Shown here: positions 21,516 to 32,713 of the stretch, in pieces
Layout of the letters: the number at the start of each line of letters is the position of its first letter
How positions within the stretch are numbered: position 1 is the stretch's first letter
Assembly: GCA_025201805.1 (NCBI GenBank)
Contig: MU619267.1
Location: 38,327 to 102,326 of the forward strand
From: Parasitella parasitica
Lineage: Eukaryota > Mucoromycota > Mucoromycetes > Mucorales > Mucoraceae
Reading direction: 5' to 3'
Length of the DNA: 64,000 bases
Notes under the pieces: model-generated
What the model was told of the DNA's origin: nothing
What the model saw: the letters and a program-made list of their open reading frames with translations, nothing else
Database searches by the model: none
Position numbers and translations under genes: made by a program

Positions 21516-23489
21516 TTATTGATGTGAATGTGATAATTTTCTAGTTTCAAATGGTAATAAAACAACACAAAGTCCTACAATTGCAAATCCAATCACGCTG
21601 ATATAGAGTGGTAATGATGTATTGATTGTTAATAAAATGCCGGTGATAATTGGGCTAACTATGCCTGCAATTCTCCCCAGACCAGATGCGGCACCTACAG
21701 CTGTTCCTCGCACATTTGTATCGAACACCTCAGGCGTATAGCCATATATTACTGCATATAAAAGAGTAGCAAGGAATGATACAGAAGAGCTCGATAACAC
21801 CATAGTAATGCGAGAGCTAATTATTGAGAACAAGAACAGCGCAATCGATGAGCCAAATGCAGACATTGCCATTGTACCTTTTCTTCCTAATCTTGTCTCT
21901 ATCAACCAAGAAGCAATCTACTTGGGGATATAAGTCCATTGCGCTAATCTGATTTTTTTTCTTGGTTTACCACTGATCCTGGTACTCCTGCTATTGAATA
22001 GATCATGTAATCCCAGTAAACTTGTTGACGCGAAGGTATCGCTTCTCCCTCAAACCCCAATGTTTCCAAAAACTTTGGTAAAAATACGTTGAACATAGTA
22101 TAAGCAACAGATGTAAATGTCCAAATCGCCCAAATCAATAATGTTGTGAGTCTCCATTGTGAGCTCATCAACAGCTGAAATGCTTTGGTTTTCTCTTTCT
22201 CTTTGACAACAATCTCCTCTGAGTGCTGTCCGTTTGATAATAATACGTGATTTGCCTCATCACTCTCTTCGTTTCTGTTACTGCTAGGATTTTCCACCAT
22301 ATCAAAACTTCCTCTTTCTTCGTCTTCATCGGATGCTATTTGTCTAAAATCGTGTCTCATATGTGGCAATTCGTCTTTATCGATGTGGACATGACCTCCA
22401 TTGATCATTGCAATATCTTGTAATACAATGATAGTTTCGTTATGTCGATTTTGACTCATCAAAAACTTTGGGGTCTCGGGCAACTTCAACCAAAGACTTC
22501 TAAGCGCCAACATGACAAACGTTACCATTGACACAGTGAATAACATGAGTCTCCATCCATTATTTTGTGTATGCATATCACATGGTTCTAATGCTTTCTC
22601 AGGACAGCTCCATCTGGGTAAGATCAGATAGCCAATGATCGATGCAAGTACTGCACCAACTGAGAAGAATACAGACATAAAGGTGAGTAAGTAGTGGTAT
22701 TCTTTTGGTAAAAACTCTAGATAAAGTGCGCCTAATAAAGCAGAGTTTGAGTGAAACCTATAATTGGTTTACTTAAGACAATTTACCATCTGTTGGCATG
22801 TTTCCTCCAACACCAAAACCAAGAAAGAACAATGTTATGCACAAAGTCGCAAAGTTGAATGTGAAACTCGACAGCAGACCAAATATCGATGTAATGACAA
22901 GAGTCATTGTATAAGGTACTTTCCTACCTCTTGTATCTGAATATGTGCCCCAAAAGAAAGATCCAAATGTCATACCAGCAAACAGTGAGCTAGATAAGGT
23001 GCCAATCCATTTGTCAGGAACATCATAATGCTCTTGAACATTATTGAGCATTCATATTTCACTTTTGTAGTTCAAATTTTATCTTAATATTACCTTGTAC
23101 TCGAGGAAGGATGATAGCAATAGTCTAGAATCTGAGATGTAAGCGTATGAATTTCTTGATATATAGTACATTTTACCTGAAGCCACATCTACATTCGATA
23201 ATTAACACTGGGCTAAAAGACCAACAAAGTTATCACTTACATTATCCGCTAACCATCCAAAGCCACATAGTATCTTGAAAGCATGTCAACGTGATGGGAT
23301 AAATGTAGACTTATAGTAATCGCTTACCAAAAGCTTCCTTTGAAATAATCCGTATCCAACTTTTGATAATAATCCATCAAGTATTTGGTCTGTCGTTCCA
23401 ACCAATGTTGTAGAAGAACTTTCTTCGATTTGCTCCTCTGTTGGTAAAGCCGTGAACACATGAGCTGCATTTGAGTTTATTTCCACCAT
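21516..23489 (-). CDS. MFS transporter, SV2/sugar-porter-like
   Basis: Seven exons (23489-23328, 23273-23241, 23188-23177, 23124-23094, 23032-22787, 22731-21971, 21917-21516), 548 aa. The exons join to QRKLL-ILCGFGWLADN-MWLQ-TIAIILPRVQ-EHYDVPDKWIGTL, the start of an MFS carrier of the SV2-like group (DNMW motif in the first helix). SDTRGRKVPYT is the loop 2-3 signature. FLGFGVGGNMPTDGALYLEFLPKEYHYLL is the helix 4-5 region typical of this group. A long acidic cytosolic loop (DEDEERGSFDMVENPSSN) separates the two six-helix halves. Exon 3 is only 12 nt (MWLQ). The substrate is unknown; organic ions, phosphate or sugars are all possible. Confidence 0.87.
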
Positions 23490-24737
23490 TATAAGTACTT
23501 TTGAGTAAAATAAAACCTATTTTGCTAAAGAGCGGTCTATATACAAGCTCTTTATTTATTTATTTGTTGAAAAAGAATCAAGAGAAGCAATATACACTAA
23601 AATAACTCGCTTTATTGAGTGCAAGCTATTGGACTTTCTTCTTTGTACCGTATAGGTTGCATTCGTTGACAATTTGAACTCAGGAGCATATTTCGGTGAG
23701 GAAACAGACAAAATCGTCCAATCCAGGAAGATGATACGAGATACATATGATAAGAAATTCATCAATTCATTAGATACACTTTCAATAGGTTTTTTATTCT
23801 ATTAATCAAGATAAAATCCGTTATTTTAGATGAATAGGAAGGTTTATTCATTGAGAATTTGCATATTAGTAGCTTGAATGCTCAGGCTATTTTTAAATAT
23901 TTAGAAAAAAAATTAAAATCTTAATTTTAAGACATTTCATGCTTCAGACTGAAATGTTAAATTTAGAACATTGCTGTTGTCCTCTTTCGATAGATTTAAT
24001 CTATTTGTAAATCATCTGAGATATTCAATGTCCAACAATAAACAAAAATGAGCTTCAAGCGTACTTCTTCAAATGAACATTTCATCGAGTTGTTTTAAAA
24101 TCCCATAAATTTAACAGAAGTTAGGACCAAACGTCTGTTAATTATGAAAATAAAAACTGTTTTTGTACATAACTTTTGATAGATATACCGCTCAATGGAA
24201 ATGAAGTGATGCCCAGATTGCCCTGATCGTGCTAGTATTAGCCTAATGTAAATACATTGATTTTACTGAGAAACCGTTATATGAAATATTCGTATTTTCA
24301 TCGTTAGGATCCGGCCAAGTCCCTCTGTAGATTAATCAAACGAATGTCGCAGATACTAGCAGTAACAACGAACTCATAGCAAGGAGTAAGATATCGCAAA
24401 GAATGTAGTAGTTCCTCATTCTGTGAAATATTTTATTGTAAATTTTTTATAGTACATCTGTTTAAACTTATTAACGCAATTGAGTTTGTTGTGCTGCAGT
24501 TAACCGATATAATTGTTTTTAAATTGATTCTAACTTCATTAAATTGAGAGGTTTACTTGCTTGTTACAAGCCATGATGTCCGTAATGTCCAAGCCACAAA
24601 ACTATACATCCATGACAAGTACCTCCTTAGTATTAAGATTGACTTAGCATTCAAATCACCACGTAAAACAGTAGTATCGTATGAGGTTATTAGATTTGTT
24701 TTATTATACATAAACAAAGTATGCGAAATCAATGGAT
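23490..24737. other. Intergenic 1.2 kb with dispersed-repeat fragment
   Basis: Upstream sequence of the MFS gene, followed by AT-rich DNA. Only the repeat at 24115-24230 stands out. Short frames (23765-23556, 24557-24751) carry no motif. Confidence 0.5.
24115..24230 (+). repeat. Dispersed repeat copy B
   Basis: Second copy of the ~115-bp repeat found at 18398-18512, same orientation. Its translation around SVNYENKNCFCT matches SANYENKTCFCA of copy A, showing that the repeat derives from a coding sequence. It has stops and is not a gene. Confidence 0.6.
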
Positions 24738-25222
24738 TTAAGCAATGGTGACCTCAACCTCAACTCCAGGTTCGATGGAAATGGAGGTGATTTGCTTAAC
24801 GATCTCAGAGGGAGAGTGCAAGTCAATCAAACGCTTGTGGATTCTCATCTCAAAACGATCGAAGGTCTCGGAACCGTTACCACAAGGAGACTTACGGGTG
24901 GTGATACGGAGAACCTTGGTGGGGAGGCGAACGGGACCCTTGACCTTAAGTTGCTTGTCCTTAGCACGTTGGATAAGATCACTAGAAACCTTTTCAAGGT
25001 TCTTGACGTTACGAGAAGTCAAAGTGATACGGATACGATGGATCCTAACGAAATAATAGCAGATCAACATTTCGATCTTTCGCCAAAATTGCATATTCAA
25101 ACTAACTTGGCCTCAACTTGTTCCTCCAATCCAGGCTTGGCAGCAGACTTAGCCTATCAACAGAAAATATAAATAACAAGCTCACTTATTTATCGAACTG
25201 GACATACAGCAATAGCAGACAT
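24738..25222 (-). CDS. RPS20: 40S ribosomal protein uS10 (S20)
   Basis: Three exons (25222-25208, 25153-25107, 25044-24738), 122 aa, the usual length. The first coding exon is 15 nt (MSAIA). From [23 protein letters not shown] to the end [12 protein letters not shown] the sequence is almost a consensus uS10, including [33 protein letters not shown]. It is a component of the small subunit head, cytosolic. Two introns near the 5' end are typical of fungal ribosomal protein genes. It is divergent from mevalonate kinase with 168 bp between the start codons. Codon use is visibly more biased (GAG, AAG, GGT, ACC) than in its neighbours, consistent with high expression. Confidence 0.97.
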
Positions 25223-25390
25223 TTTTAGTATAAATGAAAAAGAAAGATATATCAATGTGCCGTGTCAAAAGAAAAATTTTAACATCTCTTTACGATAGTC
25301 ACTAAATTTGCTTGAGTTTTAATACCTACATCTTGTCAAACTTGGTTGTAACATTGAATTATCTTTTTCTACCTTCAATTGCATTTTGTT
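25223..25390. promoter_or_regulatory. Shared promoter region of uS10 and mevalonate kinase
   Basis: A 168-bp divergent spacer with pyrimidine-rich and A-rich blocks on opposite strands. Because it is so short, the two promoters must overlap or lie back to back. No specific factor site is recognised. Confidence 0.5.
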
Positions 25391-26723
25391 ATGACTGGAA
25401 CTGAACAGAACGAACGTATACTTATTTCTGCACCTGGAAAAGTAATTTTATTCGGTGAACACTCGGTTGTTCATCAAAAGGTAATAGCACATTGCTTCTA
25501 CGCGAAAGCATAGATTAATTAATAATATAATAGACTGCAGTTGCCGCATCATTAGGGCTGAAATCCTACCTTTTTCTTGAGAAAAGAAAAGACGATTTGA
25601 TCCAACTTGTTTTACCTGATGTCAATATTGAGAGAAACTGGAAATTAAGCGATATACCATTGAGATACGAATATCCTGATTCAGGTACAAATATTGATCT
25701 GTGTTTACTAATGGGAAAACTCTTAATTTACTTATATTAGATACCCGTCATCCTAATGATATGCCCACGGAACTGAAGGCTCGTCTTGTTGAATTAGCAG
25801 GACCCACTACTAAAGACTCTCAGATCCAGGCGCTTATGGCGTTTTTATACCTCTTCGTTATCATGGAATCTAAAACAGAAGAACCACTAATGCATGGTTT
25901 GACTGTTTGTGTGCGCTCCTTTCTCCCTGTGAGTGCTGGTTTGGGTAGCTCTGCTAGCTATTCCGTTGCTATAGCAACAGCTCTACTGTTGCTTAACAAC
26001 AAAATTCCCGTCAATTTCAATTCCAGACCTGACAGAGAACTGTACCTGGAAAAGATCAACGCCTATGCATTTAAGGCAGAAGAGGTCATTCATGGCAATC
26101 CTAGTGGCGTCGATAATGCAATTGCTACATTTGGCGGAGCAAAGACTTTTATGCGAGGACAAGGTTTTGCTACTTTAGAAGGATTCAAGTCATTGCGTTT
26201 GCTTTTAACAAACACCAAGGTACCAAGATCCACAAGTGCATTGGTAGCTTGTGTCGGTGAGAAACGCAAAAAGTACCCTGAAGTTATTGAGCCTATGCTT
26301 GACTCAATGCACGGCATAGCCATTCGTTGTCGTGATGCCTTCAAAAAATTACAAAATGAAGAGTTGGATACTGAGTCATTGATGGATGAGATTGAAGATT
26401 TGGTCACGTTAAACCATTGTTTGCTTGATGGTCTCGGCGTCAGTCATCCAAGCTTGGAAAAAGTCAGAGCAATAACTGCTCAATCAGGCCTTAAAACAAA
26501 ATTAACAGGAGCTGGTGGAGGAGGTTGTGCTGTAACGTTTATCCGTGATAATGTGAACCAAGAGCTAATTGACCAAGTCATGTTCAAGTTACAATCGGAA
26601 GGGTTTGATTGCTATCAAACATCTGTTGGTGGCGCTGGCGCAAGTGCAGTATTGCTAAACAAGGATGAAACTGACAAATGGCTTCTTGAAGCTAGTCGTG
26701 ATACATTAGAGCAATATTTTTAA
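25391..26723 (+). CDS. ERG12: Mevalonate kinase
   Basis: Three exons (25391-25480, 25534-25684, 25741-26723), 407 aa. It phosphorylates mevalonate with ATP in the cytosolic isoprenoid/ergosterol pathway. GHMP-kinase motifs are in order: ISAPGKVILFGEHSVVH (N-terminal motif 1), VSAGLGSSASYSVAIA (ATP-binding Gly/Ser loop, motif 2), HGNPSGVDNAIATFGG (substrate region with the catalytic Asp), and LTGAGGGGCAVTF (motif 3). The length and the spacing between motifs match eukaryotic mevalonate kinases. It shares a 168-bp upstream region with uS10. Confidence 0.95.
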
Positions 26724-26957
26724 CTTAATACTATCTAAAATAAAACAGTATAATTCTCGAACCATTTCATCGAAGCATAATGCGCTGGCAACATTAGAAG
26801 ATATTAAATGGGGCAAACTATTACTTGTACGATATTTTTTTCAGCCTATCATATCGCCAATGGTACGCATTTTATAAAAAAGGACACTAAAGACGAAAGA
26901 TAGTTTATTTATTTCACTCTTTTTTTCTTTCCATTTATAAAACTCTCATCGAAGATA

Positions 26958-29585
26958 ATGGCAGATACGCTGAAAGATGTCCCTGAATTTTTCGAAACAG
27001 AGCTTGGAGAATCTATCATTGCTCGAACTGATGCTTTAGGTACGTTGTTTACATTTAGTTCAGGGACAATATATTTAACCTCGACTATTTAGCCACATTT
27101 CGCGAGTTGGGACCTCCTGATTTGTGCCATATCATCAAAGTAAATGCTAAACCTGGTGTCAAAGAAGTACGTTTTAAATATGTTTTACATTTAGTTTGCA
27201 TGGATTAACATCTGGTTATACTAGCTTGGGAGCTATCATTATATTTCGGGCGTAGATGCTTCCTCTTCAGCCTCATTGGCAGCATATCTCAACTCCTTGA
27301 CTTATTCCATGGTAAGGAAATTGATTTTTAACATCTTAACGTGCTTAGATTTTTTGTTAGGACGAGACTCAATCTTGGTTTACAAAGTCAAACTCTTGGC
27401 GAATTCGATCAGGAATTTATTGGTGAGTGCATTTTAAGATTCTCAGGGCGGTTGATTAAATTATAAATCACAGCTGCTACAATGCTTTTTCTCGAGTGGA
27501 TGTCAGAGTCGAAGTAAAAATTCCTGGTGGAGTAGAAAGCTATTATGTGGATGTTCGTGGAGAAAGGTAAAAATATAGTATCTGGCAAAACCCATAGCTC
27601 AACAATGCTTTATAGGCACGAAGCTACGGCTGATATCTGGCAAGAAGCTTATTTGAGCGCTATACTAAGAGCTATTTTGTATTCGGATGATAGTTATTAT
27701 CGCTTAGCAGGATATAGAAAGGTTGATCCAATTACGAATTTGGCAACTGAAACTAGATTTTTGGAAGCTGTCGAAGCACTATTTTGGAAGGGTTGGCAAC
27801 TAGGCAGTAAACCTGAGGTTCAGGTAGCAACATCAGTTCACAACCATCTTGCAGACGGCATCATGAAATATTTCAACGATAGCTTTAGATATGAACCTGC
27901 CATTGAGTTGTTCAGCAAACTACACAAACAAGATCCGGATGTGGGTTCTTTATTAGCTAAAGCTTATATTGGCCGAAATGAAGAAATTCAGGCAGTAAAA
28001 ATTCTGTACGAAGATTTGAAGCTCTCCTCAATGAGCTTTCCATTGCTACACACTCAAATCGACTTTTTAAGATCCAAGGTATATAAACGATTGCATAGGT
28101 ACCAATAATGTTCACTCTAATCGAATAATTGTAACTTAAGGGAGAGTATGACTTAGCGCTGAAATTAGCCAAATATGCCGTTGATACAACTCCTTCTGAA
28201 TATCTAACTTGGGCTAAACTCACAGAAGGTAAACGGGTTATGGTATGAGACACAACAATATACTGACACGTTCTCTTAAGTCTATGTTGATCTCAAAGAT
28301 TACAAAAATGCAAGTAAATGAGAATAGTAAATTATTCCTTGTAAGCTAAAACGAACCATGCTGCATGTAGGCACTTTTGTCGTTGAATTCTTGTCCGATG
28401 TTTACATACAGTGAACGTGATATGCATCGCATGCCTTCACCCTCAAGGACCCATCTACCAATCAAACCTGACATAGTCAGCTCTGGAATAATGGAAGAAG
28501 ATGCAGCAGGTCGGGAATCAGAGGTTAGCAAGAGATCCTAAACTTTTGTTGCCATTCAATCTCATTTTTCGAATTATATAGACTGATTCAGCACTTTCAA
28601 GGCTTCCAGCACCTGCTTTACACGGCACCTTTGCAAAGGCTTATTCACTGTTGACTAGATTGGCAAACGCATTAACTTGGGACGAGCTATTACGGTGTAG
28701 ATCCGAAGTTTTTGTTATGGAAGAGGAATATCGCAAACACAAAGCAAAAGAAGATCATCGCAAGAGCACTGTATTACAATCAAACGATGAACTAAACAAG
28801 TTAAATCAAAAGCTAGAGGATACGACACTCGAAGAACCCAAGTCTGGATCAGGCAAACCTGCTGGTATCGAAAAACCCAAACACGTCGCAGACGAGAGTG
28901 GCGAAATAGAGCAGCAATCAGAAGTGAATATCTCATTTGGCAATAAGAGACTTTGTGAGCGATGGCTTGACAACCTTTTTATGGTTCTATATGAAGATTT
29001 AAGGGTTTATACGTTTTGGAGAGCTGAGGATGCTCATTATCGTGCTCAAAAGACAGCTTACAGAAAAACTGGTACAGAATGGGAGCTTTTAGGTGATCTC
29101 GCATTAAGGTTATGGCATGAGGTTTGTTATATTATCTGTAATCTGCGGTATGTGCTGAATCGACATTCGTGTATATAATCTTAGAATGAAGCAAAAATTG
29201 CCCTTGAAATGTGCTTAGATCATAAATTCTCTGCTAAGGCCTGGATGAAACTATTGCAGATATATGTCAAAGAAGGAAATACACAAAAAGCCTTGTTGGC
29301 TGCAGTCAAACTAACTGTGTATCATGAAAGATGGTATCATGAAATAATGGTAAGTGCATGTGATTACTCAAATGTCGAAAATGATCATTTTCCTCACTTC
29401 AAAAATCTGGTTTACAGTACCCCACAGAAATTTCATGCAATTTAAATATCTTAATACGAAAGGTTGGTTTATCGAAAATGCAAAATATCCTGACTTCAAT
29501 GAATTTGCCCAAGCCAGTTCAGAAGTTAATGACTCGATACTTTGATTATGGCGAATTATTTAAAGTTGAAGGCTATGAAATGTAA
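26958..29585 (+). CDS. Exomer cargo adaptor of the ChAPs family (Bch1/Bud7/Chs6-like)
   Basis: Twelve exons: 26958-27039, 27093-27166, 27225-27311, 27361-27422, 27474-27566, 27616-28078, 28141-28228, 28281-28309, 28371-28523, 28582-29121, 29185-29349, 29418-29585; 667 aa. ChAPs bind Chs5 and Arf1 and carry selected cargo, classically chitin synthase, from the trans-Golgi to the cell surface. Family blocks: YHYISGVDASSSASLAAYLNSLTY, IPGGVESYYVDVRGERHEATADIWQEA, tetratricopeptide-like repeats (residues ~220-340), NALLSLNSCPMFTYSERDMHRMPSPSRTHLPIK, LPAPALHGTFAKAYSLLTRL, RSEVFVMEEEYR, and the end RYFDYGELFKVEGYE. Intron 8 starts with GC (AAT|GCAAGT...ATGTAG), required to give NALLSLNS. A Glu/Lys-rich insertion (~470-520) is the least conserved part. 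Confidence 0.9.
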
Positions 29586-29941
29586 CCACCAAGATACTAG
29601 TACAAACATTTTATAAAGATAAACCTCAACATTTTTTTGAGAGAAAAAATACAAGAATATGTAGAATTTGTTGCTCTATATAATAATATGACTTTTTATT
29701 TCATAAATTATTTGCGCATAAACACCTTGTGTGCCTCAACAACAATTTGTGATGCTTTCAAAAAGTAACAGAGTAAACAAGACAGTTCATAGACGAGAGA
29801 CTCTTCAAGCCTCGTCGTATCACATGCGGATCCCCTGCCCCCAAATTTTTTATAAATGCAGGCAGTCAACAGAATGAGGGAGAGCTTTTAAATTTGTTTG
29901 CACTGTATAAAATACTTTATAGAAAGAGTACGGTATAATAA
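29586..29941. other. Intergenic, no gene seen
   Basis: AT-rich spacer between the ChAPs gene and the unknown gene. It contains TTTTTTATAAATGC near 29848 and GTATAAAATACTTTATAG near 29907, possible TATA-like elements for the downstream gene. Confidence 0.35.
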
Positions 29942-30574
29942 ATGAATAGTAACCATCAAGGCGGTTTCAGTCGATATCCACTACCATCAAGAGAGTTGGT
30001 CGAATCAAAAAAAAAGAACAATGAACTTGTGTCTTTATCTCTTCTCTGCAAGGCAGTAACCCAGGAAGCAAAACATAACAAGAACTATGCAAACGCTGAA
30101 TGGCTATTTAATGACATTATACTTGAATATTGCGCTCGTGAAAAAAAAGAAAATGGCAAATATTTCAATGTTACTGATGAAAGATTTTTTGCAACGTCTA
30201 TTACGACAATGGTTCGATATGCGAGCACGCCCGCAAAGGCAATGAACTATGCAACAATGTTCTTTAAAATGTACAACGCTCGTATTAGGACACCTTCGAG
30301 AGAGATTATCATCTTGACAAATTTAATTTTTGCCCATACAAATCACCCCAGTCAGGAAAACATGGAGATAGCATTAAGTTTGTTAAAACTTGCATTACAA
30401 ATTGGCGTTTATACCGTTGATTTATCTTGCTACCCAGACCACAGAGAAGATAATCAGCATTTTGCCGACCCAGTGGAAGTGTTTACGACTGTTACGAAAA
30501 AAGTGCTACAGTATTTCAAACTAGCACTGTCATCTGACAAAACAGTGCTTATCCCCTTTGTGCGCCATTCTTAA
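29942..30574 (+). CDS. Hypothetical protein, helical-repeat-like
   Basis: Single exon, 210 aa; I do not recognise the family. The sequence is rich in predicted helices with alternating hydrophobic and aromatic positions (NAEWLFNDIILEYCARE, AMNYATMFFKMYNARI, MEIALSLLKLALQIGV). It could be a short PPR/TPR-type alpha-helical repeat protein. No signal peptide, membrane segment or catalytic motif is evident. The start has a TATA-like element about 35 bases upstream (GTATAAAATAC). The open frame is three times longer than background frames in this AT-rich DNA, which supports it being real. No function is proposed. Confidence 0.55.
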   Translation: MNSNHQGGFSRYPLPSRELVESKKKNNELVSLSLLCKAVTQEAKHNKNYANAEWLFNDIILEYCAREKKENGKYFNVTDERFFATSITTMVRYASTPAKAMNYATMFFKMYNARIRTPSREIIILTNLIFAHTNHPSQENMEIALSLLKLALQIGVYTVDLSCYPDHREDNQHFADPVEVFTTVTKKVLQYFKLALSSDKTVLIPFVRHS

Positions 30575-31090
30575 ATTCTGCTTAATCGAGTTTTTAGCCA
30601 CCATAGTACACATAATTTGCTTGTTATCCTCAAGAAACGTTGTCTATAACGAAAGCCCATATCATAGCATTTTTTCCAATTGTGATTTTATCAGCAAAAC
30701 GTTTTTCTAATAAAATCAGATGTTTCTTTCAAGCACCTCATTTGGTGGTGAGCATTAAAAATATGCGAGAAAACGGTAGACCTGCTCGTTATAACCATAG
30801 ACGAATTCATGACCTACAGAATTTATAATTATGTTATATAATTTTGCTATATCATACTATTTGTTTTTGAAAAGACTGTCGAACACTGTGGCAGAGAGAT
30901 GTAAATACAGCCAGACCTACGACGAGATCATCAACAAGTCCTTTGACGTCCTGACATTTTCCCCCGTAAGGCAAAATCAGATATTTCCAGGCTATCTGAA
31001 TTTGAAGCAACTGTGGGAAAGTTGAGAAAAATTTCTTCTGCGTTGCACACGTCTTTTCTTTTCTTCCTCATTTTTATTGATTTATACAGC
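30575..31090. promoter_or_regulatory. Spacer upstream of cystathionine beta-synthase
   Basis: No gene is supported. Two short frames (30640-30828, 30831-31025) lack motifs. The last ~60 bases are T/C-rich, typical of a fungal promoter and transcript-start region ahead of a well-expressed gene. Confidence 0.4.
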
Positions 31091-32713
31091 ATGTCTACTG
31101 AACTAAAGCACATCTTTGACAAATACAACCACAAGCCAAAGTAAGTATTTTCCCCCTCACTGTGAGAAGCAAATCTAATACTTCAGTGCGTTCCACAGCT
31201 CTGCCCCTTCTCCCAAGATTTCCGACACTATTTTGGACAACATTGGTCGTACTCCTCTTGTTCGTGTCAACAAAATCGCCAAGTCCGAGGGCTTGAAGTG
31301 TGAGCTTTGTAAGTATCTAGCAGAAGGAGAACGGTAGCACGGAAAGAGTCCTAAAAAAAAAATTTTTTTTTTTTTTTTGTAGTGGCCAAATGTGAATTCT
31401 TTAATGCAGGTGGTTCCGTAAAGGACCGTATTGCTGCTCGTATGATCGATGAGGCTGAGAAGGCTGGAACGATTACTCCTGGCAAGAGTACAATCATTGA
31501 GCCTACCTCTGGTAATACTGGTATTGGCTTGGCTCTTGCTGCTGCTGTCAAGGGCTACCGTGTCATTATCACCTTGCCCGAAAAGATGTCCCAGGAAAAG
31601 GTTGATGTTTTGAAGGCTCTTGGTGCTGAGATCATTCGTACTCCCACCGAAGCTGCTTGGGATGCTCCTGAATCTCACATTGGTGTTGCTCGTAAATTGA
31701 GAGATGAAATCCCTCATGCTGTCATTTTGGATCAATACGGTAATCCTTATAACCCTGTTGCTCATTATGACACCACAGCCGAAGAAATTCTGGAGCAATG
31801 TGATGGTAAGATTGATATGTTGGTTGCTGGTGCTGGCACTGGAGGCACCATTTCTGGCATTGCTCAAAAGCTCAAAGAGAAATGTCCCAACATCAAAATT
31901 GTTGGCGTCGATCCCGTTGGTTCCATCTTGGCACTGCCTGAATCCCTCAATACTGAAAGTGGCTCTTATCAGGTTGAAGGTATCGGTTATGATTTCATCC
32001 CCGATGTCCTGAAGCGTGATCTGGTTGATAAATGGGTCAAGTCTGAAGATAAGCCTTCTTTCTTGATGTCTCGCCGCTTGATCCGTGAGGAGGGTATCCT
32101 CTGTGGTGGTTCTTCAGGTACTGCCATGTATGCTGCTGTTCAAGCTGCCAAGGAACTCAAAGAAGGCCAACGTTGTGTTGTCATTTTGCCTGATTCTGTC
32201 CGCAATTATATGACCAAGTTTTTGAATGACGATTGGATGAGAGAGCGTGGATTCACTGACGAAAAGTTTGAAAGCGAAAGCTTTGAAAATAAGGCCAAGA
32301 AGGATTATGCTGGCGCTACTGTTCATGACTTGAAGCTGGCCGCTGCTGTCACCATTGATGGTGAAACTACATGCCAGGAAGCCATTGATTTAATGCAAAA
32401 GAATGGCTTTGACCAACTGCCAGTTACTGCTGGTCCTCATCATCGACTCAGAGGCCTTGTTACTAATGGTAACATCTTATCTCGCATGACTTCTGGTCGT
32501 GCAAAGGCTGATACTCCCGTTTCTGATGTCATGTTCCATTTTACTAAGGGCTCTGCCAAGTTCCAAGAAATCACCGAGAACACTCCCTTGGATAAATTAA
32601 CTCGTTTCTTTGAAACTAATTCCAGTGCTTTGGTTACTGATGGACAAAAGGTCAAGCATGTTGTTACAAAGGTTGACTTGCTTTCATACTTGGTTAAGAA
32701 TGTCAAGGCTTAA
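31091..32713 (+). CDS. CYS4: Cystathionine beta-synthase
   Basis: Three exons (31091-31140, 31187-31308, 31383-32713), 500 aa. It condenses serine and homocysteine to cystathionine with PLP (transsulfuration). The catalytic domain spans about residues 25-345: [26 protein letters not shown] with the PLP lysine K71, [20 protein letters not shown], and the phosphate-binding loop [12 protein letters not shown]. The CBS tandem follows (about 375-500: [16 protein letters not shown]...ATLQ-type region, [25 protein letters not shown]). There is no N-terminal heme-binding extension with Cys/His as in animals, so it matches the yeast-type enzyme. Codon use is biased (GGT, GCT, AAG, CGT), suggesting high expression. 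Intron 2 contains a long A/T homopolymer junction. A 230-codon antisense frame over the gene is a shadow. Confidence 0.95.

Noticed and set aside
31175-31867. A 230-codon antisense open frame over cystathionine beta-synthase
   Set aside because: It mirrors a strongly conserved gene, has no family motifs and results from codon bias on the other strand.
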